Source: Pelecanus crispus (lineage: Eukaryota; Chordata; Aves; Pelecaniformes; Pelecanidae). Taken from it: a DNA stretch of 64,000 nt. The first letter of the stretch is position 1; every line of letters begins with the position of its first letter. The position numbers were made by a program, and so were the translations under genes. The notes under the pieces are model-generated. The model had not been told where the DNA came from and did no database searches. It saw only the letters and a list, made by a program, of their open reading frames with translations. Below, piece after piece: positions 12,601-24,200 of the stretch. Location of the stretch: assembly GCF_030463565.1 (NCBI RefSeq), contig NC_134676.1:29513228-29577227 (forward strand). The letters run 5' to 3'.

Positions 12601-15201
12601 ACTTTTTTTTTTTAATGGTGCAATGCTAGCTTTCTTCTAACCTTCTAATACTTCCCAGCATTTTAAGACGCACTGAAATAAAAATTAATGGTCCATAGTA
12701 TGGTTTATTCAACTTCCTAAATTCTTGGATGTTGTTTATCTGATCTGCTGGTTTAAAAATATTTAGCTTTAGTAGATGATGTGTTAACATATCTCTTTAG
12801 ATACTGTTGGATTGCAAAGTATTTTCACCATGTGACTACATAATCTAGATATCCTTTAAGAAATGTGGCAAAATATTTCTTGAACGCTGTTCTTTCTCCT
12901 TGTTTTGTTTTCTTACTGATTCTGACATTTTCAGCTAGTGCAGGTCCAGTAACACAGTGGAAGTTAAACATTTTTGTTGTTTTTGGGAACAAACTCCTTT
13001 TTATCACCCTCAGTTAAACTATCTACATGGACTTTCCTACCCCCTGTGTTTATTTGCTTTTCATATCAATCTCTTAAAGTTATGTCTTCAGGGTTTGTAG
13101 CCACTATTATAAGAAGTCTTCCATTATGTCATTGAGGCCAGCTGTTTTTAGTTCCCCTTTCTGGCTGTCATTTTAGTGAACAGCTGAGCCGGACTGATGA
13201 TGTGTCATTCCCTATCCCTTCTCTGCTCTTAGGTTGGGAATTCCTGTGCCCGGTATTTGCCAAACCCTGCTGCAGGCTGGTTCAGTTGGCTTAACCTAGC
13301 ATAAATATTTTCTTCTTCGATGTATGTCTGGTTGGTGAGTTAAGTTGACCCATACACAGATATGATGCATGCCAGTGCTGGTACCAGGTGTGGTGGGTGA
13401 AGATGGAAAGCATGGCCTATGTCTGGCAATTTGGCAATAATGAACTCTTCAACTGGCTCATCATGAAGCTGTAGCCTAAACCAGTTTGGTTGGTTTTAAC
13501 TAGTGTAGGCATCTCAATCATGGGATTACTGCTTTATGAGAATCTAGAAAATCCAAAAGTTGACCTTTTAAAGTACTACCTGCCCACACTATTTGAACCT
13601 GATTATAAACAACAAATGCAATCAAGTAATGGTGGCTTGGTTGTCAGTAATACTTGGCTGTGCAGTCCAGCCAGGCAGCTTAAGATGAGGTGTAATTTAT
13701 GATTCTTTGTTTGGCAACTGCATCAGAGTGTTTATGTTTCTTTATTTTCACAACCTCTGTGCTCCAACCTCCAGTTTTGAGCTCTATTTGGGACACTACA
13801 AATGAATTGCCCATAATCTGCTCACAGCCAGCAAGCGTGGGAGCTTCTGCAGTGTTTAGGATCTTCCTAGTGGAAAGCAGCTGCTGTACAAAATCATCAG
13901 AGCACAGAATTTCTTAAGTCAGGAAAGTGACAGGCCAAAGGGAGTCTCCAAGATTAGATATGGCTGACAGCAGATCAGTGGAATGCTAACAGTAGCTCTG
14001 TAAGTCCAGGTGTGAGCAGGTTGTAAGCAGTTCCAGTATGGTCCTTACCAGCAGCCCTGTGCGTTCCTGATTTAACAGTTCATCTTGACTACAGCAAGGA
14101 GGTCTCTTGAATCTTGGTGTGGTGTGCTTTATTCTGGAAGGATGGCACCAGTTTATTCACTACAGAAATACTCTCACATTATTTTTAACATGTTCCTCAC
14201 CTTGACTTGATTGCTACAATTACCATAGTTGGGTTACAGAGATGACAGTGGAGTGCGTACTAGATGCTGAGAGTATTCTCTGTAGAGCCAGCGAAGTCTG
14301 GGGAGAACACTGAAAGACGTAGCTGATGTGGCCTAACATTTATTTTAATCATTATTTGCAAACGTCTGGTTAGATTGGGTTGTGTGTCCATTGTAAACAT
14401 ACAATTCTTGTGTGTCTTTAAATATAGCTAATGGCAGCAATAACAATAAAAAACCCTGCCTTGCTGGGAGGGAAGTGAAGAAGGCTTTGCTAAACATTCA
14501 TGGTGGAGATACAGAGGCAAGTACAGAATGCTTTAAAAAGTCTAAGAGAATAGAAGACCCTTTCACTAAAGGAAAGTGTTCAGAAGAGACTTAACAAGAA
14601 TTTTAATGCAGTTGGATAACCCATCTTTGGACTGGACAGATGGGCGATGGCAGATATTGTTGTTCACTATGAACACTAACCACGTTCTTAAAAATACTCT
14701 ACTGTTTTCTTAATTCCAGAAAAAAGCAATAGAAGACATCACGGGGGGTTGACTATATTTGCAGGAGATTCCAAACGTTACCAGTTAGCTTTTACAGGGT
14801 TGATGTAGAAATCTGTCTTGTGTTCAGATTGCATTGTACATGGCACAGTATGCTGCGAATACTTCACAGCCTCCGTGAAGAGGACATAGTAGGCTACTGG
14901 TGCTGCTGGACATGGGAGCAAGGTGTTAAGATTCGCTCCAGATGCTAAAATAATGGCTTGTAGACTGTTGTGAGTAGTTGAAATAGTGAACATGTCTTCT
15001 GGATACTATTGCTCCTGCTGTGTGTTGGTACAAACACACACTTACCTTTAATGATGACCTGAATAGGAGGTATAGCCGAATCTATGTTCCCCTGGGCTGG
15101 GAATGACTCTTTAAGGGTAAAATCAGCACAATTTTTGCTTTTGGTGTCAAGTTAATAGTCACCACTTTAAGAAAGATGCCACATTTTTTGAAAGCTTCTT
15201 T
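6693..15201. other. Intergenic or intronic DNA, nothing recognised
   Basis: AT-rich, with a poly-T run at 8449-8468 and a poly-A run near 9777-9792. A plus-strand open segment at 14412-14594 ends in a stop and follows a possible acceptor (TTTAAATATAG). It encodes 60 residues of no known family. No other gene-like signal was seen. Confidence 0.4.
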
Positions 15202-18039
15202 TCAACTTGTGACAAGTGTTGGTTTTTCATAACCATCGTTAGCATGAAAACCAGGAGACTGCACTGTTGCTTCCTGCAGAGGGGACGAACTGCTGCCTGA
15301 AACACAAATTACGGTTTTACTCTTTTTGACCAAAATCAGGTTATTGTAGGACTGTTTTAAGCTGGATGATCCTTTGGAGGAAAGGCCAGAAGATGCTATT
15401 TGCCAAAAACCTCTGAATTCTGATGTGTGTTCTTGTGGCTTCTCTTGAGGATCAGCTGGCAAAAGTGCTGCCACCTTGAGCAATCTGGAAGGGTCATAGC
15501 TCAGGAAAACGGGGTTACATTTTCCCCACTTCTCCCTCTAGGAAACTTATTGTTGCCTGGAAGCAAAGGCAGATGTATCGGTGAGCTGTGCTCCCCACGC
15601 TCAGTCAGCACTGAGTGCAGTGATGCCAAGGTCTAGCTTATAGCTACGTGGACAGAGCAGCACTTCTTGCAAGGGAAGACACCCTGCGTGCTTCCTGTGT
15701 ACACAGTATTAAAAATACAACTGCAGTTTTGAGAAGGTTGAGGGTCTCCTCAAATATCTTGCAAAATGCCAAGAGAATAGCTATAATGGCACATCACCTT
15801 GACTTTTTTTTTTTTTTAAATTTTCAACTCCTTTATGGGAAAGTTGTGTCAATTACATATTCTCCCCCTTAATCTAACAAACAGGAACACTGGAGCCCAC
15901 ACATTTTCCCATGTAATTTTCTTATTCTGTCTCCTGTGAGTGTAGTGTTTGCTCTGTATTACCTAGAGAAGTTATGCCAGAGTAACAGCGTGTTTGTCTG
16001 AGGCTGAGTTTCTTGTCCTAGATGTACAAGATGCAATTCTTAGATCGAACAATCTTCTGCATTTTAGACCTAAATAAAACTAAATTTATTCTGTCTTCTC
16101 ACTAGAAGCAGACATCCAGCCTACTGTTTGTTATCAAGTGACATCAAGAACATGGAAATGTGATTTCAGTAGGAGAAAAGCTGCAGCAGCATTTGGCCTG
16201 TACATGGGAATAGGCTGGTGAGATTTCAGAGATGTCGGCTGCAGAGATGGTGGATCACAGGCTGCAACAGTCCTCCTGTACGCTCACATACTCAAGTACT
16301 TAGTGTGTGTTGTCAGTCTAGGAACTGCTCAGAAGCAAGAAGGGACTCATACAGAGGGGCTGAGGGATTCTGACACATGGAGGAGAAACTTGCGTTGAAA
16401 AATGAGGTTGGGTACTTAGGGGCTGAAAGTTGTGTCTGTTCAGACTTTGGTTCTTTGTCAAAATACACAGTCCTGTAAGGCTCCAGAGGAATAGAGTGCA
16501 ACACAGGTAGAAGGTAAGTAACAGTTTTTGAGCTTGGGTTGTTGTGGTTGTGGTGGTTTTTTTTTTTTTTTTTTTTTCCTTTCCCAAGTTGTATTGGTGC
16601 ATCTTGCCCGGAGGCAATGACTTAGCAGTACTAACACTGGGACAGCTTTAATATTTCTATTTTAGTGGTGACTATTCATATAACCTACCAATGACAGCAG
16701 TGGGAAGTGGAAGGGAAGGCTGTGGATATTATATAAGGAGTTTATCTAATTACAAAGCAGGAGGGGACATCTGGAGGGGAGAATTGGCAATTGTAAAAAA
16801 AAAGGGCTGCTTCATTTAAGCACAATGAAGAAAGAACTGAGTCATCGCGGAACACCTTACCACTGCTAACTTTCTGAAGCAGGAAACATGACTTAGGAAA
16901 TGAGAACTTCAAGAAGGCAGATTAGGTGATGCTAAGAGGAAAAGTTGAATTGTAATCAGAATGGTGAAGTTGGCATGATTTATGGCTTGTGATTTTTAAC
17001 GTATTTTTTTAAAAATAAACAGCTGAGTTTTAATTAAAAAAAACCCCTAAGTTACAGATCAAGGCTTTTTAAAAGAAACACAGCTGGAACAATGACAAAC
17101 AAAATCATACTTCAGGTTGTCATAATTAAAATAACCATCCCAGATTTAAAAACAGAAATAATGGATTACAAAGGAAGTGAAAGCAGCTACAGAAAATGCA
17201 GAATTTGAGTATTCAATGTTTCATAACTAATCCAGAAGAGGCCTCTTGTGTTTCTAAGATTATTTTATTCTTTAAAGACTGTATGCTTTCTACTGGTTAT
17301 TGAATGAACTAAGGGAGAATTTAAAAATCAACATGTCAGTAAACATGGAGGTCAAACTTAGTTGAGAAGGAATACTCAGTAGTGCAATAATATGCAGAGC
17401 TGAAGATAAACATTGTGTTTTCAAATAAGAGGCCTGGTAATCAGTCCAATCAAGGGCACTACACAGTAAATATGTTATTTGCTGCTTTAGTACCTTGAAC
17501 TGTTCTTAGCTTACTCTGTCCTTGGAGGAATTCCTGAGTTTTTTTCTTGCATGCTCTAAAGTAAAATTGCACTTTCATGACAACTGAAATGGAAATCAAT
17601 TATCTAGCGATTCCAAGAAAAGGTACACAGATATTAAGATGTCTATCTTAAGTGTCTTAAACACACAAAACTTGAAATGTAATCCTTCTTGGCACGATAC
17701 AAGACCTTCCTTTCCAGTTAGTTAGTAAAACCCACCACACTTGTAACTCCCATGCTGTTCCAGTTGATAATCAAATATCTTAGCTCCTTCAAATACCCTA
17801 CATAAATATTATTTGGCAGCAGTAGAGGTAGTCAGTTATCCCTGAAAAACTACCTGATCATGTACTTAGATAATCACAAACCTGCTTGAGCAGTATAAAT
17901 CCAGTTTGTAGTAGTTGTGAGTAGTATGTGAGCACTGGCTTGCAATAACAAAAGTCAAATGTTAACAGAAGTGCCAGAGCAGTGAGCTCTGACACCGTAA
18001 GTTCAGTGAATACTAGGAGAATTGGGCAGCACTGTACCC
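15202..18039. other. Intergenic DNA with weak exon-like signals only
   Basis: Holds a minus-strand open segment at 15202-15537 (about 111 codons) and, just beside it, a plus-strand pair of splice sites bounding 15542-15580. Both are discussed as findings. A poly-T run lies at 16557-16577. Nothing else was recognised. Confidence 0.35.
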
Positions 18040-18260
18040 TTTTACATCCCTAAGCAGTAACTGAGGATGCTGGGGGAGTAGAAAGGAAATGGCTTGTGAG
18101 CTCTCCATGCCATAGTCTGTCCTTTGGCCATTGTTGAAGACAGACTTCTGGGCTAGATGGACCATTCGGTCTGACTGTCAGGCCCTTGCGTTCTTCGCTC
18201 CTGCCTTCTAGCAGAAGATAAGAATCAAGCCCTTGGACTATTGCTTTCCAGCATGACACG
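18040..18260 (-). mobile_element. Old CR1-like retroelement relic
   Basis: The minus strand contains GACCGAATGGTCCATCTAGC, then CCAGAAGTCTGTCTTC and AATGGCCAAAGGACAGAC. This is the GGTCCATCTAGCCCAG motif typical of old amniote CR1-type retroelements that are abundant in turtles and crocodilians. It is strongly diverged, so it is an old insertion. The family assignment is from memory of the motif. Confidence 0.55.
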
Positions 18261-18944
18261 AATGGCACTTATTGCAATGATATCCAGCCAGCTGAGAAAC
18301 TCAATTTAGTAAGTCATTACTTACTAAACTTATACAGGCTGTGGGATTAGTAGGAAAGAAACAGATTCAAATGCACTTGTTCAGTTTTGACTTCTGTTTC
18401 TGTGGTCGCAGCTTAGAAGGACTGCTGAAGTAGTACTTAAATCGTCTACATTTTTTGACTGGTGGAACCTAAGAAATCAGAAAGAGTTACTTTAATCTTG
18501 CCGCTGATTTTTTTTTCCCATGCATTCAACAAAATACATGCTTATTAAGGAAGTTAGGGAACGTACAGCATTGGATAGCACTATTTACAGAGAGCAGCTC
18601 CTGTCTACAAAGTGGAGATTTTTCTCATAAATATATCCACAGTTCGGCCTAATCTAAGTTATTAGTTAAGCACATCAATTTAGTAAAGGCATAAGCCATT
18701 GTAGACATCTCAGGCATTCCAATTTAGTAAAAATGCAACTCTTGGCAGAAGTCATTTTTCCACCTACCTTCTCTGTGGTGCTTTTTAAATATATAAAAGT
18801 TCATATATTATCTCTACCCCTTATCATGTCAAAATCAGTTAACACTTTTAAAATGTTCAATACAGGCATAGTTTTGTTCTGTTATCTTATTGCTTAGAAG
18901 CTCTGTGGGACTAACTACAGAAGTATAGGCAATATAAATCAGGA

Positions 18945-21222
18945 TTTGAATTATATATTACATGTTTATTATGGGTGCAAATTTTTAAAAAAAATTACAT
19001 TTTATGAAAAATCAGAAGTATTTACAATTTTTGTAAGATAAACTTGTATGCTCTAATTTACAGTCTGTTGTAGTAACAATTCATAAAAATTCAGATCCTT
19101 TAGAGTTGTGTTTACAAATTAATTTTCTTAGGAGGCAGCTACAACGGATATTGCTGTATACACAAGCAAGAACCAGCTTGCTACATATGGTTTTTTTTTT
19201 CAGATAGCTACATGTACTTTTTACATTGTTTTCGAATTCCTTTACAAAAGATCTATATAAACTTGTATGGCTTCAAAATTGTAACCTGCACCCAATGCAA
19301 ATTTATGTATAATCACCTGAATGAAGGCTAGTTGGAAAGTGCTGAAACATAACTACTTCATTTAACTTAGAAATGAAAGTAATACTTGATTAAAAATAAC
19401 AATACAGTTTTGGGGTTTCATTAATAAAATATTGTCATGTTAAACAGTTTGATTGCAAAGCAGATTACAATTAAGATTCCAGTAAAAAGACTGTACCATT
19501 TTATGAGTTAGAAATTTACCATTCAGTAAGATTAGCAAATTAAGAGCCAAATATACTCTTCCAATCAAATCTACAGTACAGTATGTGCTTAGTGCTAACA
19601 ATGGAACTCTTGTCTGCAAAAGTGTGTAGTATACATTAGAATTCATGTAGCCTCTACAAAGCTTAATTTATTGTAAAGCTTCAGCAGTCCAATTCATTAC
19701 TGGTTTTGCATGAATTAGTTCAAGCACGTTTTATTGTTTTAATAGAGAATTTGAAATAGATATTGGTATTCAAAACGGTCATATGAAAATCCCACGTGGA
19801 GGTTATTGAATTATTTTGCCCCAATAATTTTAATTTCAGCATTGAAAAAACACTTGACAATACAAATACATAGAAGATTTTCTAAATTAGTGACTTGCTT
19901 TAAAAAATGTTACTAATGTGTCACTTCCCTCTGCTTAGGCTGTGGCAAGCAGATTAGATGACAATACAAATATTAAGATTGGTGGTTACAGAAAAAAATC
20001 TAAACTAATATAAATGGCAGTACTTGTCGTCCTGCTGCCATAAAATATCCTTCTAAAATGCTATTCCTCCCAAAGTACTATGTTTACATTCACATCACAC
20101 AACCCCAAAAGCACTCAAAGTCCAAAGACTTGCAGTCAAAGTGAAGGGAAATGCTGTTTGCTTTTAAAAGTTTGCTTTTACTGTCTTCGGTGATTTTTCA
20201 GGATTCTCATCTTTGGTGACATTAAAGTTACTATCACAAAGTTTCCAGGTCCTGCGTGATGCATCTCCCTTTACTACAGCCGCATTTATTGCAATTACCC
20301 CATGAGGAAGTAATCCAGTATTTTAAACCTCTTTTAAAATTATCTCCAGTTTTCGCCAATCTGCCTTCTATATAAATCCCCGTCAAAAGAATTTTTATAA
20401 AGTTGTGTGTATTACACAAACACCGTGCTTTCTTGATGAAGAGCCAAACTTTGAAAAAGGAAGTGAGGCACGTGAATAACAAATTGGATAGGCACAGGCT
20501 TTTTTTAAAGGCACAAATGTTATGCAATTCATATAAAAATAAATTAGATCTACAGCATTAATTCAAACAATCACAAAGCCCATAAAATTTACTTACTGCA
20601 GAAGTAAGTCTTTCCTGTCTTTTGCAATTTTGTAACACATTGCACTTAGGAAAAAAACCCTATATAAAACAACTTACGTGGTAATAATATATGATATACG
20701 GGCACCATCAAGTTACACTTCTTTTATACATCTCTTAGCTGGTTTTGTGGCATGGGTGGGTAGAAGAACTACATAAGACTTCGCGTCTGCTTTCTTTAAA
20801 AACTGGCAATTAAAGAATCTGAAAAATGAATATTACTTATGGAAAACTCAACTATTTCTTACTCGCTCTCCTACATATTTAGGTTTAATGTTTACAGTAT
20901 AACATACAATGTCATACTTTCATTACAACTATGGATTACTCTTCTGATTTAATCTATATTAATTTACTAAAATTTCAACAAATTTTCCCAAATATTGCAG
21001 TTGATCATTTACAGACAGTGTCGAAGTTAACTTCAGTGCTATTAGAAAATAATAAAAAGTTTGCAAAATGACTTTTAAAAGTGCATTTTCTGTTCTGTAG
21101 TTCAGCCTCAAAGTAGGTCAACATTTTGAAAAAATTAATGCATGTTAAAATAGTGTTTAAAAAGTAGAGAGGGCAGAGTGAGCTTCTTGCACTCCTTTGA
21201 TCCAAAGACTTTCACAGGTACA
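18945..21222 (-). other. FCHO2: FCHO2 3' UTR (extent approximate)
   Basis: AT-rich sequence without coding signal continues from the stop codon. Minus-strand AATAAA hexamers occur at about 20285-20290, 19730-19735, 19667-19672 and 18965-18970, so several polyadenylation sites are possible. The outer limit is set at the last hexamer plus about 20 nt. The short open frames here look accidental. Confidence 0.5.
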
Positions 21223-21245
21223 TCAGCAGTCTGCCATATACCGTC
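21223..21245 (-). CDS. FCHO2: FCHO2 last coding segment and stop codon
   Basis: The acceptor is CCTTTATTTTTCAG. The remaining 23 nt complete Gly and encode RYMADC followed by TGA at 21225-21223. This is the expected FCHO2 C terminus. Confidence 0.96.
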
Positions 21246-24200
21246 CTGAAAAATAAAGGTAGGTTTTTTGCTGTCAGTAGGCAAAACAGATTTTGTCAGT
21301 ATTTTCCTGGGAGCTGTTTGCGTAACTATGGAAAACCAAAAAAGCTGTGAAACATTTTTAAGCCATGTTTTAATGAAAAGGAACTATTGATGCATCACTT
21401 ATTTAACAGTTTCATATTTTATAGTTTAACACTACAGAATATATAATACTAATATGAATATATAAGCATATCAGTGTCTTACCAGTGGCAAATCTCTTCT
21501 TAAGGAGGGAAAGCCGATAGCCAGTGCCTACGAGCTCTACATCTACTCCTGAAAGCGTGCTTCCTTCACTGATGAATTGCACTGCAAGTGTTGCTGGTTT
21601 ACTGGGTCCTTCTGAAAGTTCAAATTTTGCCCTGAGGGATCCAGAACCTATAAAAATAACAAAACTGAAAAGCTGGTTGTTTTGCAAGAACAAGACGATC
21701 ACCCAAAATTTTTAGTAGTAAGAAGTAAAACTAACATGGTGACCTTTGATATCTATTCCTAGTGGCAGTCCTACATCAATTTTCAAAAGATGTGAGAGTA
21801 CAAGTCTGGTTTTTTCCAATACTCTCTAAGACAGTGACTAGCGAATGATTTAAAGAGAAACAATACGCATTTCTGCAAGATTGTACAGAATGTGTTTATC
21901 AGACAGCCTGGTAATATCTTATTACTTTAAATACCCGATTGATCCCTATAATCATAATTTATCCTTGCTGGGCTCTAAGTACTTAATACCACCTATCTCT
22001 TATGTAGTACTTTTCATTAGCAGATTTGAAAGTACATCAGAATATTTAAATGTACGCAAAGGAAAGAAATTCTTACTTTTCTAATAAAGACAAGGTCTGA
22101 TTAAATACTTCTCTTTTTCCCTTCCCTTTCCAGGCTGGTGGTTTCTATATGAAACCTGTCACATTTACAAGCAAATCTGTGCTTTCATAATGCCCTTCAC
22201 TAAATTCTTACCAGGGCTAAAGGCCTTTCCTTTACACCATGAGTTCATTTCTCCACAGAGGCCTTGAGGATGAGATGCCTCCCTGTGGCTCCTGTTTCTC
22301 TGCTTCAGAAAAACATTGCACCTGCAGAGGCTGCAAGGGCTGTGACATCAGCTGGACCTCAGGGAAAGGCAGTGGGGCAGAAGACAACTATTGGTACCTT
22401 ACAAAATGCTATATAAATTATTACTCTCAGCAGATGCGCATAGGTTCATTTTTTTGCTGGAGTTCTATATGGTCAAAACAAAGACCCTCAAAATGTTGGT
22501 CAAGACTCATCTATGTTGAGTCTATCTTGGCACAGGACTTTTGGATCTTTTTTTTTTCTTCCCCCCAATTCTTCTGCTTTCTACTTTTTTTTATTTCAGT
22601 TGTCAGTGTGTGGAAAGACACAGATACTAAATGTATTTTCCTTTGAATAACTGCTCATTTCCAAGTATCATTGATGTAATAATTTCCTACCCAGTCAAAA
22701 CTCTTATTTTAGAGCTACTAACAGCTTTCAGGGGGCTTCACTATTTTTCCTTTTATAGCTAATTAATAAATTTGTATTTTGACATCTCACTTAATGGAAT
22801 CTCTCAGGAGGAAATTAATTGAGAAGAAGGTGAACTGGTAAACAGGATACAGCATGAGAAGACATGTAAACAGGCATGAGGGCATAGAGGCTAAAATGAT
22901 TACCTTTTTACTGTTAAAATTTTTCTGTACAAGAAAATAACAAAAGAGTGCAACTTGCCTCCATTCTCAGACTTCTCTGAAATGCTAGATATTTTCCAAT
23001 ATGCTTTCATCTGGTCTGCATTCCTGTAAGAGAATGGTCGGTTAGTTATAAGCACCAGTTTTAGCATATTATTTCCCTAGATTTACACTGGTCTGTTACA
23101 GACATCTCTAAACAGAGGTTTATAAAAACACTTGATCATTTTAAGGTAAGTTTGTGGAAAATTATACAAAGCAAACAGGAAAAGAGAAGGGTGTCTCTGC
23201 ATTGCCCCAGAGCAGCAGAGCTCAGAAGTACACATCACCTTTTTATACTTTTTATATATAAAAAACACTATCCTATGCTGCGGCTCTGGCTCCACAACTC
23301 AAACCCCTCTGTAGTCGCAAAGGTAAGGACAGGCCAATGCCCTGGAAGCAGTTTGAGAGCTGTGTCTTTATGCTTCATGATGATGGTATGAGGGGGAGCA
23401 ATGTTGATTGTTCTCCCCTATGTGAGACTCCTGGCAGCATGAATTTACAGATGGTAGTGGTTACTTGCAGGAGGTCAAGTTATAAAACATTTCTTTTCAA
23501 AAAAAAGAAAAAAACACCACCTAATCCACCAGGACCAAACAGGTAGCACAACACAAATACTAGAGCTGCCTGGGACATGACTGCTTTTTTTTTTCTTTTT
23601 TTTTTTTTTTGTCAGCTTTCCAGGCTGAAAATTCTGGCCTTGGGTAGTTGCCTTGGTGAAAGAGAGAGAATCTGGGCTCAAGTCCCTTAATCTGATGAAT
23701 CTGTAATGAAGCCGTCACTAAGATTTGAGTCTTCCTAGCTAACACGCTAGGTGTACTGGGTGGGTGTTCCTGTGCTCACCCAGGCTTCATTACAGAAGAG
23801 TTTGTGGAAGAAGCCTGGGCCGGGATACTGGCTTCACCAGACAGTCTAGTCATGTTGTTCAGGCAGGATACTGAACCTGCCCTTGCTCACAATAAGCTTA
23901 AGGTGACTTGGTTAAAAGTATTGCTCCCTTGAAATACCAAGTCAAGAAAGATTCAGTCTTGCCAGAATTTTTTCTACTTAAAATGATACTGTATTACTAC
24001 TTTGTCCAATTAACACATTTAAACGTATTGCCTCCAGAAACGTCAGAATCTATGTGATGCATTTATCAGGTTTATTTATCTTCTGAACCTTGCTTTATAA
24101 AGTAAACTGATCTCTAAGTAACAAGGTTAACAAAGCCTAGCTTCCTTCAACTTGGTATTCTCTGCCCTCTTCACTTTAAAAAGACCCTCTTGGAAATAAA

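Noticed and set aside
20234..20527. 97-codon minus-strand frame downstream of FCHO2
   Set aside because: Falls in the FCHO2 3' UTR after the stop at 21223, with no coding resemblance.
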